Shown: positions 44,656 to 54,531, numbered from the stretch's first letter. The stretch: DNA of 64,000 nt from Chitinophagaceae bacterium (GCA_020403455.1 JADBXP010000024.1:124001-188000), one strand, 5' to 3'. The notes: a model not told the origin generated them from the letters alone. A program made the numbers and translations.

Positions 44656-45426
44656 ATGAACCGTGTAGTAATAATAGAAGATGAAATACCGGCAGCAAAC
44701 CGGCTAAAAAAAATGCTCAGCCAACTAAGACCCGATATTCAGATCACTTATCAGGCAGATAGCATCCGGGAAGCAGTCAACTATTTGCAACAAAACAATT
44801 CCGATCAGCTGATTTTTATGGACATACACCTGGCTGACGGACTTAGCTTTGAGATCTTTAAACAAGTGAGGGTAACTACACCGGTTATTTTCATTACTGC
44901 CTATGATCAATATGCCATTCAGGCTTTCAAGGTCAATAGCATTGACTATCTTTTAAAGCCCATCGATGAGTCAGAACTAAAAAACGCACTCGAAAAATTT
45001 GATCGACAAAACAACAATCAATCCGGTAACCTTCAGGAACAAATGTTACAATTGTTAAATCAAATGAGCGCTCCCGTCCGCAAAGAAAGAATCATGATCA
45101 AACGTGGACAACAACTCAGTTATTTAAAAACTGAACAGATTGCTTATTTTTTTGCGGAAGGCAAATTTTCCTATGCAGTTGATCAGCAACACAACAAATA
45201 CATACTCGATGACAACTTAAGCATTTTGGAATCCGGATTAGACCCACGCTACTTTTTTCGCATCAACAGAAGTCTCATCGTACACATAGACTCAATTGTG
45301 AAGGTACATGCCTGGGCCGGCAATCGACTGCAACTGGAATTAAAATGGCAGGCCTTGACCGATACGATTGTTAGCAGAGAAAAAGTGGGGTCGTTCAAAG
45401 AATGGCTGGGTGGTATTAATAATTAA
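44656..45426 (+). CDS. LytTR-family response regulator
   Basis: A 256-residue regulator: a receiver domain (acidic pocket IIEDE, phospho-acceptor Asp56 in IFMDIHL, Lys in YLLKPID) and a C-terminal LytTR DNA-binding domain (YFFAEGKFSYAV, FFRINRSLIVHIDSI). It starts one base after the kinase stop, so the pair is co-translated. Probable target is its own operon or the receptor gene (inference). Confidence 0.94.
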   Translation: MNRVVIIEDEIPAANRLKKMLSQLRPDIQITYQADSIREAVNYLQQNNSDQLIFMDIHLADGLSFEIFKQVRVTTPVIFITAYDQYAIQAFKVNSIDYLLKPIDESELKNALEKFDRQNNNQSGNLQEQMLQLLNQMSAPVRKERIMIKRGQQLSYLKTEQIAYFFAEGKFSYAVDQQHNKYILDDNLSILESGLDPRYFFRINRSLIVHIDSIVKVHAWAGNRLQLELKWQALTDTIVSREKVGSFKEWLGGINN

Positions 45427-45453
45427 GTATAATGACTTTTTAACCCTTATCAA

Positions 45454-46395
45454 ATGTTACACACTATTCTCGGAGCAGGCGGACCTGTTGGAAAATCTCT
45501 AGCAACTGCGCTGACCAATCTCAACAAACCGGTGCGACTGGTTAGCCGGCAGCCCCTTCATACCAACAACGGACAATCATGGTTCAAGGCAGATCTAACC
45601 ATACAACAAGAGGTAATCGATGCCCTGGAAGGTTCGGAAGTAGCTTACCTGACGATCGGACTTCCCTATTCCACCAAGATCTGGCGGGAATACTGGCCAC
45701 TCGTGATGAAAAATGTAACTACCGCCTGTTTGCACCACGGCGTTCGTCTTGTTTTCTTCGATAACATCTATGCCCTAAGCCGGGATCACTTGAATCCCAT
45801 TACCGAATCTTCTCCCCTACAACCCAGCAGTAAAAAAGGGGAAATACGTGCTGAAGTGATCAAGATACTGATGGAGTCTGTTGAAAAAAAAGGTTTATTG
45901 GGACTTATCGCACGATCTGCCGACTTCCTGACGCTGGAAGAAAACAAAGGGATGATCAAGCCACTGCTGTATGACAGGATGAAAAAAAATCAGCGAGCCC
46001 AATGGATTTGTAATGCCAAGGTTATTCATACCTTCAGTTACCTCCCTGACCTGGGAAAGGGTACAGCTTTATTAGGAACAACACCTGATGTGATGCAGCA
46101 GGTGTGGAATTTACCAACTGATCCTTCACCCATGACCGGCGTTGATTGGATTCGACTGATGGCCGAAGAAATGCCTGCCAGTGAAAAATATACCACCATA
46201 TCCGCAGGCATGATCAGGTTCCTGGGCTTGTTTATACCTTATATGCGGGAACTCGTAGAAATGCTGTATCAGTATGACAGAGACTATTATTTTGACAGCA
46301 GTAAATTCAATCGCTATTTTAAATTCATACCAACACCTCCAAGGGAAGCCATTCAGCAAATGCTGAAAGAAATAGAAAATCCATCAACAAAATAA
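45454..46395 (+). CDS. NAD(P)-binding protein, SDR/NmrA-like
   Basis: A 313-residue extended Rossmann protein. The N-terminus TILGAGGPVGKSLATAL is a dinucleotide-binding loop, and TIGLPYS and FFDNIYALSRDH follow, as in NAD(P)H-binding or epimerase-like proteins. A classical YxxxK is not evident. It lies 27 bases after the LytTR gene and might be part of that transcript. The substrate is unknown. Confidence 0.8.
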   Translation: MLHTILGAGGPVGKSLATALTNLNKPVRLVSRQPLHTNNGQSWFKADLTIQQEVIDALEGSEVAYLTIGLPYSTKIWREYWPLVMKNVTTACLHHGVRLVFFDNIYALSRDHLNPITESSPLQPSSKKGEIRAEVIKILMESVEKKGLLGLIARSADFLTLEENKGMIKPLLYDRMKKNQRAQWICNAKVIHTFSYLPDLGKGTALLGTTPDVMQQVWNLPTDPSPMTGVDWIRLMAEEMPASEKYTTISAGMIRFLGLFIPYMRELVEMLYQYDRDYYFDSSKFNRYFKFIPTPPREAIQQMLKEIENPSTK

Positions 46396-46475
46396 GCAGT
46401 TGTAATTTATTCCAGACTAAATGCTGCGGTTAATACAATTGCTATATGTAGCTGAAGAAGTATATGATTTGTGAC

Positions 46476-47323
46476 TTACTTTTTTTTAGCGGATTTTTTT
46501 TTGGATTCAGGCAGTGCTTTCAAAATATCTTTTGCATTTAATGCTGTAATTACTTTCTTACCGGTTTTAGCTTCTAATTCTAGCCTTGCGACCTTGGCTA
46601 CATTACCTCCGCTACTTTTTTGCCATCTTCAAAATTAGTTGGATTTGTAGCTGCAGTTATATCTTTTGTTGATGCCTCTGCCAGCATACTCAAAATCAAC
46701 TCAGTATTGGTCATATTGTCTCTTAAATTTTCTTTCTTTAACCCTTTCAAAACCTTATACTCTTTGGTGGTCTTATCGCTCCATGCTTGAGTAATGATAT
46801 CAGTCAGTACGGCAATTTGAGCACCTGCTTTTAATCCTCGCTTCTTCCACTCATCAGTAAGCTCTTTTCGTATTTCAATACTTTTTAGTCTTTGGTTAAT
46901 CCATTTATCCGAATACCCCAACTTCAGGTACTGCTCCAAGGCCCTGTCAATGCTCAACTCAGGATCTTGCATCTCGTCTAGTCTTTCAGCGGCCACCCGG
47001 GCCAGCCATAGCTTAAAAGATTCCGCCTTCGGTGAGGGTATTGATTGAATCAAGCGAAAAAGTTGTTCCGTGTCTGCAACATCTGTTTGGTAAAATTTTC
47101 CGTCAGAAGATTGCATTTTCAGTTGTCCGATTTTTTCGGACAACTCACTTCCCTCTTTTTTAAGCTTGCCTTTCAAATCACTCCAGTACTTTCGGGGGCG
47201 ATCAGTTCCGGTAAGTATTTCTATGACATCTACAATAGAAATATACCATTTCTCTTGTCCTTCATCCCAAATAGTTCGCACCTGCTTTTCTTCAAATAAC
47301 TTGATAGCAGTTTCTTTAGACAT
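46476..47323 (-). pseudogene. BRO-family (Bro-N) antirepressor-like gene with a frameshift
   Basis: The first frame runs from 47323 to a TAG at 46598 (241 codons) and matches BRO-N domain phage antirepressor-like proteins (TIWDEGQEKWYISIVDVIEILTG, YWSDLKGKLKKEG, YQTDVADTEQL). After KKVAE the frame breaks. In another frame the expected C-terminus continues: GGNVAKVARLELEAKTGKKV and then a lysine-rich tail to a TAA at 46476. The break lies beside an A6 run at about 46621, so a one-base change is likely. Without it the protein would be about 280 residues, as in intact homologues. There are no other phage genes nearby, so it may be a relic of a lost mobile element. A sequencing error is possible. 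Confidence 0.8.
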
Positions 47324-47587
47324 ACTTTACTATTTAATTCGTTTACACTAATTAGTCATGAGCAATTCGCAACGGGCGGACAAGTTAAATTTTTTAGAGT
47401 ATAACCTGAAAGTGAACTCAAAAAATAGGACTATTTTTTTATACACAATTGCTCTTGAGCCTAAAACAAAAACTGCCATTGAATGCCCGAAAGAATGATC
47501 AATTTCTGTTCGCTTTTGTGGGATGAATAATTATCCATTCCCTTTGCAGCAAATTGCAAGCTAAGATGGTCAGCAAAAAAGAAGAGA

Positions 47588-49729
47588 CTAATTAATGATC
47601 ACCTCACTCACAAAGAACCAGGCAGGCAAACCTTTTCCTGCATGCCAGACAGGTAGCGAAGGCAGGGGGTGTGCCTGCATACGGATGTAGCGGACTGATG
47701 TGGCCGGAAAACTTAATTTCAATAATTCTGTACCAATAGGTGTTTTCATCGTGGCTTTATCGGGTGAGATGGTCTGTAACAGTTTCCATACTTGTCCATC
47801 CTTACTCCCCCACACCTTAACAAATACAGGCGGAAAAATATGTGCTGCCGTATGAGTAAGCGAATTGACCGATACTTCACGCATGACTATTTGCTTTCCT
47901 AAATCAAATACCACTTGTGCATCGTTTTTCTGAAACCCTAACCACTTAGTTGAAAAATCAGTTGGATCACCCACATCAAAATCTTGCAAAACAGTGCCGG
48001 CATTGTCCCTATATTTTTCATCAGCGGGCAATAAAAATTCGGTCTTGCTAATTCGGTAACCAGCCTGCAGAAAAATTCTGGAAACCACATTACTCGATAA
48101 CCATCCCTTTTTATAGGCCTTCACCCGAAGAGTCGCTGAATTACTAATATGCAAAGGTTCCGTATATTTCTTTGCCGTACTATCCGGCATTGAGCCATCA
48201 AACGTATAATACAAATCAACATCTCTGATGACGTGCTTCACCGGAACCATGAGCTTATCAGTAAAAATCCCCTCCGTTGCAACAATCAATGGCTCATTCA
48301 AAGTAAGTTGAATACTATCGCCACCCCGAAAACCTGTTTGCAAACTTACTTGTGGGAATTGCGCTTGCAGCCGCTTTATTTCAGGATCCGTCAACCGTAC
48401 ATCCCAAACATACAACTCTTTCAAAGGAAGTTGTCTTAATAGCTTTTCAACACCCGCAGCTGTAACCCTGGTTCCGGTAATGGAAAGTGATTGTAAAGAA
48501 ACTGTTTTACTAAGCAAAGCAATCATGTCATCTGAAACAGGTGTATAGTTTAGGTTCAGTTTTCGCAAATGGGTGAATTGTGAAATCCATTCGAGATCTG
48601 CCTGCTGCAGTGGCATTTTCGCCAGATTCATTTCAGTAATTTGGGCTTGCACCACTTTCAGTTCCTTCAGTCGGGAAGAAGAAAACATGCTGCTGCCAAA
48701 AAAGGATACGGCAAGTGCCGGAATATCTTTTCCCAAGGGCTGAACAACCCGGTAATTGTCATTCAACTTCTTAATGTCATCAGCATCTGCAGAAGGAAAA
48801 GTATATGCAACAGGCTTGCTGCTCTTCATACCCTCCCATCTTTGTCGGGCCAGCTGATAGAAAGTATCTGTTACAGGTCTTTCAGAGAGCTTGACATGGA
48901 ATGGTGCCCCTGCATTGATCCAAGCCTGGAGCAGAAGAATTTCTTCCCTGGTCAATTGTGGCTTATTGGCTTCGGGCATGTGCTTCTTGTCATCTGCGGG
49001 CAACAGGATCCGATGCATCAAATTACTGGCAGCGCTATTTCCGGCAACGATTGTTTTCCCTTCCTTCCCACCTTTCCACCAAGAGATGCTGTCATTCATG
49101 GATAGCCCACCTTTTTGTACACTTCCCAGATGACACTCGCCACACTTTGTCTTTACTACCGGGTAGATGATGTCTTGCCATGCCTGAGCCTGCTCCCAAC
49201 TGACTTCCTGTGGTTCACTTTTTTTCAATGGTCCTGATAAAAATGCTTCTCCATGCGTAAGCGTTGCTCCCTGGTGAGCTGTGCTGATCAATAGAAGCAA
49301 TAAAACACCGGCAGCGATTCTTCTGACTGCCAGGTTCCTGCCTAGATAATTTGCTCCCCAACTGTAAGCAGTCACACACAATGCCAAAGCAATTCCCAGT
49401 CTCCTGTGATTAGTCAATGTATCACCTGTAACCGATCCTTCGAGTTGCAGCAGCATACCGGTGATGGCTGTTACAAGTGTAAGCAACAATAATGTTGATC
49501 GGATTATCTGCCAGGAATCGGTTGAGGTAATGCGCTGCTCAGGAAAAAAATCAAGAACAAGAACAACCATCAACCAGGCAATCGGAAAATGCAACCACAT
49601 GATGTGGCTTCTGCCCATCACCTGCCAGGCAGCAGGCAATTGCACCCGATCGGCAAAAAAAATCAGGAAGAGAAAAAACCCGAGTGCAGCAAGGGTCAGA
49701 TATAGTAAGGTAGAATGAAGTCTTTTCAT
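47588..49729 (-). CDS. Membrane-anchored c-type cytochrome-domain protein with LRR-like repeats
   Basis: A 713-residue protein, last gene of a three-gene unit. The N-terminus has about five membrane helices (to about 155, DUF2231-like). Next is a planctomycete-type cytochrome domain with CGECH (about 198) and HMPEANKPQLT. Leucine-rich-repeat-like strands follow (LRKLNLNYTPVSDDM; LQSLSITGTRVTAAG), then a chitobiase/FN3-like domain (DLYYTFDGSMPDS) and a discoidin-like C-terminus (GSKDGQVWKLL, VRYIRMQAHPLP). It probably moves electrons or senses substrate in the periplasm. The precise role is unknown. Confidence 0.82.
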   Translation of the reverse strand: MKRLHSTLLYLTLAALGFFLFLIFFADRVQLPAAWQVMGRSHIMWLHFPIAWLMVVLVLDFFPEQRITSTDSWQIIRSTLLLLTLVTAITGMLLQLEGSVTGDTLTNHRRLGIALALCVTAYSWGANYLGRNLAVRRIAAGVLLLLLISTAHQGATLTHGEAFLSGPLKKSEPQEVSWEQAQAWQDIIYPVVKTKCGECHLGSVQKGGLSMNDSISWWKGGKEGKTIVAGNSAASNLMHRILLPADDKKHMPEANKPQLTREEILLLQAWINAGAPFHVKLSERPVTDTFYQLARQRWEGMKSSKPVAYTFPSADADDIKKLNDNYRVVQPLGKDIPALAVSFFGSSMFSSSRLKELKVVQAQITEMNLAKMPLQQADLEWISQFTHLRKLNLNYTPVSDDMIALLSKTVSLQSLSITGTRVTAAGVEKLLRQLPLKELYVWDVRLTDPEIKRLQAQFPQVSLQTGFRGGDSIQLTLNEPLIVATEGIFTDKLMVPVKHVIRDVDLYYTFDGSMPDSTAKKYTEPLHISNSATLRVKAYKKGWLSSNVVSRIFLQAGYRISKTEFLLPADEKYRDNAGTVLQDFDVGDPTDFSTKWLGFQKNDAQVVFDLGKQIVMREVSVNSLTHTAAHIFPPVFVKVWGSKDGQVWKLLQTISPDKATMKTPIGTELLKLSFPATSVRYIRMQAHPLPSLPVWHAGKGLPAWFFVSEVIIN

Positions 49730-49766
49730 GTGTACGGTAGCAGGAATTATCTCCGGCAGTTCATGT

Positions 49767-51218
49767 TTACGTGATGATGTCCTTTACTACATTGCCATAC
49801 AGATCGGTGAGCCGGTACCGCCGGCCCTGGAACTTATAGGTGAGTCTTTCATGGTCTAAGCCCATGAGGTGCAACACTGTTGCCTGAAAATCGTGGACAT
49901 GAACAGGGTTGTTGACAATATTATATCCAAGCTCATCTGTTTCTCCATACACCATACCGGGTCGCACCCCGCCACCGGCCATCCAGATGGTGAAACAACG
50001 TGGGTGGTGATCTCTTCCGTAATTATCTGCTGTCATTTTTCCCTGACAATAATTGGTTCTTCCAAATTCACCACCCCATATAACAAGCGTTTCATCCAGC
50101 AAACCTCGCTGTTTCAAATCGGTGATCAGGGCTGCTGATGGTTTATCTACATCCATTGCCTGTCCGCGCATTTCATTGGGCAGGTTTCCGTGCTGGTCCC
50201 ATCCCTGGTGGTACAATTGCACAAAGCGAACGCCGTTCTCCGATAGCTTCCTTGCCAGCAAGCAATTGGCTGCAAAAGTTCCGGGCACCAAACAATCCGG
50301 TCCATACAAGCGAATGATGTCTTCCGGCTCTTGGGATGTATCCATGATTTCCGGCACCGCGGTTTGCATGCGATACGCCATCTCATACTGACTGATCTTT
50401 GCCGCTGTTTCAGGGTCTCCGAATCTTTCCAATTCCAATTCATTGAGTGCTGCGATCTGGTCGAGCATTTTTCTCCTACTAGTTCTATCCAGTCCTGCAG
50501 GGTCTTGCAGATATAGTATCGGATTTTCACCGCTGCTGAATTGAACTCCCTGGTGCACTGAATCAAGAAACCCATTGGTCCATAATTTGGAATATACTCC
50601 CTGACCATTGCCCTTCCCCCGCGACAACAAAACGCAGAAGGCTGGCAGGTTGCTGTTCTCTGTTCCGAGTCCGTAACTCACCCATGAGCCCATACTGGGG
50701 CGATTTCCCTGCTGTGCGCCGGATTGAAAAAAAGTAAGCGCAGGATCATGGTTGATGGCTTCGGTATGCATGGAACGAATGAAGCAGAGATCATCGGTAA
50801 TCTGTGCCATGTGGGGGAACAATTCACTTACCCAGGCACCTGATTGTCCATACTGCTTGAAATCAAAATAAGAGCCGACCAACGGGAAGTTTGTCTGGTT
50901 CGCCGTCATACCGGTTAGTCGCTGTCCGTTTCTGATGGAAGCAGGCAGGTCTTGTCCCATCATTTTTCTCAGCAGTGGTTTGTGATCAAAGGTCTCTAGC
51001 TGGGAAGGTGCTCCGTTTTGAAACAGATAGATCACTCTTTTTGCTTTGGGTGCGAAATGTGGAAGTCCTGCTGCGATTGCCTCTTCAGGTGACTTGTTGG
51101 AAAATAAATCCGGAATCAACAAGGAACCCAAAGCAGCACTGCCCAATCCAATACTCATCCTGGAAAGAAACTTTCTGCGGTTGAATTTAAGGCCGTATTC
51201 AAGTAATTCTTTTTGCAT
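49767..51218 (-). CDS. DUF1501 family exported protein
   Basis: A 483-residue protein of the DUF1501 sulfatase/alkaline-phosphatase-like family. A twin-arginine-type signal (NRRKFLSRM plus hydrophobic stretch, about 13-37) directs export. The start of the domain, VIYLFQNGAPSQLETFD, and later GGEFGRTNYC and DHHPRCFTIWMAGGGV are typical. It is co-transcribed with a DUF1549/DUF1553 cytochrome-type protein 2 bases upstream, an arrangement best known in Planctomycetes, where it is linked to polysaccharide breakdown. The function is unproven. Confidence 0.9.
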   Translation of the reverse strand: MQKELLEYGLKFNRRKFLSRMSIGLGSAALGSLLIPDLFSNKSPEEAIAAGLPHFAPKAKRVIYLFQNGAPSQLETFDHKPLLRKMMGQDLPASIRNGQRLTGMTANQTNFPLVGSYFDFKQYGQSGAWVSELFPHMAQITDDLCFIRSMHTEAINHDPALTFFQSGAQQGNRPSMGSWVSYGLGTENSNLPAFCVLLSRGKGNGQGVYSKLWTNGFLDSVHQGVQFSSGENPILYLQDPAGLDRTSRRKMLDQIAALNELELERFGDPETAAKISQYEMAYRMQTAVPEIMDTSQEPEDIIRLYGPDCLVPGTFAANCLLARKLSENGVRFVQLYHQGWDQHGNLPNEMRGQAMDVDKPSAALITDLKQRGLLDETLVIWGGEFGRTNYCQGKMTADNYGRDHHPRCFTIWMAGGGVRPGMVYGETDELGYNIVNNPVHVHDFQATVLHLMGLDHERLTYKFQGRRYRLTDLYGNVVKDIIT

Positions 51219-51220
51219 AC

Positions 51221-53539
51221 TCAGGTTTTGGTGATGGCTTCCTGTAGGTTATAAATGATTTGTATCGATTGCATGGCAATGGCGAGTTGACTGAGTTGGG
51301 TAGTGCGGGCCTTATAATTACCTGCCTGCATTAGTTGCTGCGCGGCAGCAGGATTATTTTTCAATTGTTCCTGTGCCTGCGTCCAGTATGTAAGCAATAA
51401 TTTTTTTTCTTTATCATCCGGTCGGCGGCAGATGATTTTTTGGAATGCCTTTTCCAGCAATTGTTCCGGTGATAATCCCTGCATCAACAATTGATCTGCC
51501 AATGCGCGGGATGCTTCGAGCAGTGCCGGATCATTCATCATCACCAGTGCCTGCAAGGGGGTGTTGGTTCGATACCTCGATACCTGACATTCATCGCGAT
51601 TACTGGCATCAAATATCATCATAGAGGGAGGTGGCACTGTTCGTTTGATGAAAGTGTACAATCCTCGTCGATACAGTAGTTGTCCGGTATCCTGTACATA
51701 TTTTTTCAAGATGCCCCTGCCCGATGTTGCGAGTTCCCATAGTCCCGGCGGCTGATACGGCTTAACACTTGGGCCACCGATTTCTTTGTTCAGCAATCCA
51801 CTGCTGCTCAAGAAGGCATCTCTGATCAATTCAGCAGAGAACCTGATGCGCGGTGCATAAGACAAATAAATATTCAGCGGGTCGCGGCTCTTCTTATCAG
51901 CACTGATCTTTCCCGACTGCCGATAGGTGGCCGACATGACCAATTGTTTTACAAGTCGTTTGATGTTCCAGCCATTTTGTTGCCAATCTGCAGCGAGCCA
52001 ATCGAGCAATCTTGGATGCGTAGGCAATTCTCCCTGCATGCCAAAGTCTGCTGCGGTTCTTACAATTCCTCTTCCGAAAAATTCCTGCCAGAGTCGATTC
52101 ACGAAAACACGTGCCGTTAGTGGGTTTCGGGCATCAAACAACCAACGGGCAAGTCCCAGGCGGTTGGCAGGTAACCTGCTGCTGTCAAAAGGCAATAAGG
52201 ACGGTGGTGTTGCAGGATGTACTTCCTCTCCGGGTTGGTCATAGCTGCCTCTTTGCAAAACAAATGTTTTGCGCAGCGTATCTCTGTCAGCCATTACAGA
52301 TACTTCTAGTTTATTGGTATCTTTTTGATGGATGAATTGCAAAGTTTTTTGCAGGTCCTCACGTGTGATGGTCATCCGTGGATTTTTCGCATAGGTTTCC
52401 GGACCACCAACCGTAGATTCCAATCCTACTTCTTTCACATTGTTGAAGAAGGCATAAAGCTGGAAATAGTTTTTTTGGGTGAATGGATCGTATTTGTGAT
52501 CATGACAGTTGGCGCACTCCAATGTGATGCCCAGCATCGCCCTGCTGAATGTATTGGTACGGTCGGTTACGTACTGAACCCGGTACTCTTCATCAATTAC
52601 TCCACCTTCTTCAGTAATTTTGTGATTTCTGTTGAAGCCGGTAGCAAGCAGTTGTTCACGGGTAGCCCCGGGCAAAAGATCGCCCGCCAGTTGCCAAGTT
52701 ACAAATGTATCATATGACATATTGCGGTTGAAAGTATGTATCACCCAATCGCGCCAGGGCCATTGTGAACGATAGCTATCATCCTGAAATCCATGCGAAT
52801 CGGCATAGCGTGCAAGATCCATCCAACCCAGTGCCATTTTCTCGCCATATTGTGGCATAGCCAGAAGTCGGTCCACTTCTTTTTCATAAGCGTTGGGGGA
52901 AGGATCGTTGAGGAAGGACTCCGTTTCTTCCGGGGTGGGAAGAATACCGGTAATATCCATGCACAGTCTTTTTAAGAGGCGTTCTTTATCAGCAGTTTCG
53001 TTGGGTGTTAGTCCCTGCTGCTCCATTTTTTCCAATATAAAATGATCTATTGCATTGATGGGCCATTCAGTATGCTTCACCACAGGTAATGCCGGCTTTT
53101 GCGGTGGAGTGAATGCCCAATGCTTTTCATAAGGAGCTCCCTGCTCAATCCACTTTTTTATAATGGCTACTTCTCTTGCTGTTAGCCGGGGCAGGTGACT
53201 GATCACTTGCGGCATCAGCAGTGATGTGTCGTTGGTAGTAATTCGCTGGAATAATTCAGAGGCAGCAGGATTACCCGGAACAATCGCTCTTTTATCCGGA
53301 TGCTCCGGAAGCGGCTTCGTTGCTTCCTCTGCTAAATCCAGTCGCAATCCAGCTTCCCGCTTTCCGGCATCAGGACCATGGCACTTAAAACATTTATCCG
53401 ACAAGATGGGCCGCACATCATAATTGTAACTAATGACATCAGGCACCTGCTCTCCGGAAGTGGATGATCCGCCACAGGAAGGAATCAGCAGCACCAGGGC
53501 AGTGCCGGTAAGCAACAGCAGGACAATCGTTTTTTTCAT
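51221..53539 (-). CDS. DUF1549/DUF1553 protein with planctomycete-type cytochrome domain
   Basis: A 772-residue lipoprotein (lipobox-like LLIPSCGG, Cys22). The N-terminal PSCyt1 domain has one haem-binding CFKCH (about 54). A DUF1549 region follows (PINAIDHFILEKMEQQGLTPN, GWMDLARYADSHGFQDD) with a second haem motif CANCH near residue 344. The C-terminal DUF1553 region has the NPLTARVFVNRLWQEFFGRGIV and RYRTNTPLQALVMMN blocks. It is the first gene of the unit with DUF1501 and the membrane cytochrome protein. Redox activity in the periplasm is likely; substrate unknown. Confidence 0.9.
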   Translation of the reverse strand: MKKTIVLLLLTGTALVLLIPSCGGSSTSGEQVPDVISYNYDVRPILSDKCFKCHGPDAGKREAGLRLDLAEEATKPLPEHPDKRAIVPGNPAASELFQRITTNDTSLLMPQVISHLPRLTAREVAIIKKWIEQGAPYEKHWAFTPPQKPALPVVKHTEWPINAIDHFILEKMEQQGLTPNETADKERLLKRLCMDITGILPTPEETESFLNDPSPNAYEKEVDRLLAMPQYGEKMALGWMDLARYADSHGFQDDSYRSQWPWRDWVIHTFNRNMSYDTFVTWQLAGDLLPGATREQLLATGFNRNHKITEEGGVIDEEYRVQYVTDRTNTFSRAMLGITLECANCHDHKYDPFTQKNYFQLYAFFNNVKEVGLESTVGGPETYAKNPRMTITREDLQKTLQFIHQKDTNKLEVSVMADRDTLRKTFVLQRGSYDQPGEEVHPATPPSLLPFDSSRLPANRLGLARWLFDARNPLTARVFVNRLWQEFFGRGIVRTAADFGMQGELPTHPRLLDWLAADWQQNGWNIKRLVKQLVMSATYRQSGKISADKKSRDPLNIYLSYAPRIRFSAELIRDAFLSSSGLLNKEIGGPSVKPYQPPGLWELATSGRGILKKYVQDTGQLLYRRGLYTFIKRTVPPPSMMIFDASNRDECQVSRYRTNTPLQALVMMNDPALLEASRALADQLLMQGLSPEQLLEKAFQKIICRRPDDKEKKLLLTYWTQAQEQLKNNPAAAQQLMQAGNYKARTTQLSQLAIAMQSIQIIYNLQEAITKT

Positions 53540-53650
53540 AACAAAGCAAGATCCGGTTCCCGGTGAGCGGTTGAAGGACTAACTAAGTTAATCAATTAAT
53601 CGATAAGGTATTGGGGACAAGGTAGTAGATGACAATCGACGCGAATAGAG

Positions 53651-53658
53651 TAGTTTTG
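53651..53658 (+). promoter_or_regulatory. Bacteroidota -7 promoter element for the GNAT gene
   Basis: TAGTTTTG matches TAnnTTTG and ends 4 bases before the ATG at 53663, which would give a leaderless or very short leader transcript. Confidence 0.4.
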
Positions 53659-53662
53659 AACC

Positions 53663-54217
53663 ATGATAACCATTACTACTGCCGAAAATGAAAAAGAACT
53701 GCAGGGTATTCTTGACCTGCAAAGGCGCAACCTGAAGAAAAACATTTCTCCGGAGGAAGCAACATCACAGGGTTTTTTAATAGCAGAGTTTTCTCCTGAA
53801 TACCTCCGGCAATTGCACGAGATTTATCCCCCGGTCATTGCCCGACTCAATGATACTGTGGTAGGATATGCGATCATAGCAACTACCGAAAACAGACAAG
53901 GGCATCCACTGTTAGAGGATCTCTTCAACCAAATCGATGCGCTCAACTTCGATGGCATCGCCTTAAAAGAAATACCCTACGCCGTAGTGGGTCAACTCTG
54001 CGTTGACAAATCGGTGCGGGGACAAGGACTGGTACAAAAGCTGTATGGACATTTTCGTTCGATACTGGAAAACAACTATCAATTTGGAATCACTGATGTT
54101 GCCTGTGCCAATACCCGGTCACTGAAAGCACACCTGAATACTGGTTTTCAGGTAATTCATACCATTGGCTATGGCGGACTGGAATGGGATGTGGTGTTGT
54201 GGGATTGGAGAAGATGA
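53663..54217 (+). CDS. GNAT-family N-acetyltransferase
   Basis: A 184-residue GNAT enzyme. The acetyl-CoA loop region QLCVDKSVRGQGLVQKLYG (about 111-129) matches motif A, followed by ITDVACANTRSLKAHLNTGF. The acceptor amine is unknown. Convergent with the VbhA-like gene, 10 bases apart. Confidence 0.87.
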   Translation: MITITTAENEKELQGILDLQRRNLKKNISPEEATSQGFLIAEFSPEYLRQLHEIYPPVIARLNDTVVGYAIIATTENRQGHPLLEDLFNQIDALNFDGIALKEIPYAVVGQLCVDKSVRGQGLVQKLYGHFRSILENNYQFGITDVACANTRSLKAHLNTGFQVIHTIGYGGLEWDVVLWDWRR

Positions 54218-54227
54218 AAAATACGAA

Positions 54228-54449
54228 TCAGACATAAGCTTTTTGTTTGGCAGCAACCACCAATTCACTTAATGAGATTTTTCCAGTCACATAGTCTCTA
54301 ATAATTTCAATTCCTTTTTGCGTTGGCTCAAACCCTTCAAACATATTACTTCCAAGTGCATTCGCTACCCCTTCTAAAGTTTTTAAATCAGTAAACTTGA
54401 CACCCATAATTGTCAAATTATCCCTATCTATCTCAATTGTTGCATACAT
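54228..54449 (-). CDS. VbhA-like antitoxin (Fic inhibitor), orphan
   Basis: A protein of 73 residues. The segment GSNMFEGFEP contains S-x-x-x-E-G, the inhibitory motif of class I Fic antitoxins; the Glu blocks ATP in the Fic active site. The following TQKGIEIIRDYVTGKIS aligns with the C-terminal helix of VbhA (PDPQVVAQMERVVVGE). The N-terminus (MYATIEIDRD) is an added beta-rich part. The partner Fic toxin gene is normally next to it, but here convergent GNAT and a SOUL gene flank it. The start at the ATG 54449 is preferred to a TTG at 54461. Confidence 0.75.
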   Translation of the reverse strand: MYATIEIDRDNLTIMGVKFTDLKTLEGVANALGSNMFEGFEPTQKGIEIIRDYVTGKISLSELVVAAKQKAYV

Positions 54450-54531
54450 GTTTGACTGCAATTTTGGTGATTACGAATATACTATTTTCCTATCTGTTTC
54501 ATTAAAAAATTATGTTTTTGAAAAGTAGAAA

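Noticed and set aside
46476..47323. The BRO-family gene as part of a prophage
   Set aside because: No integrase, capsid, repressor or attachment-like repeats are found around it.
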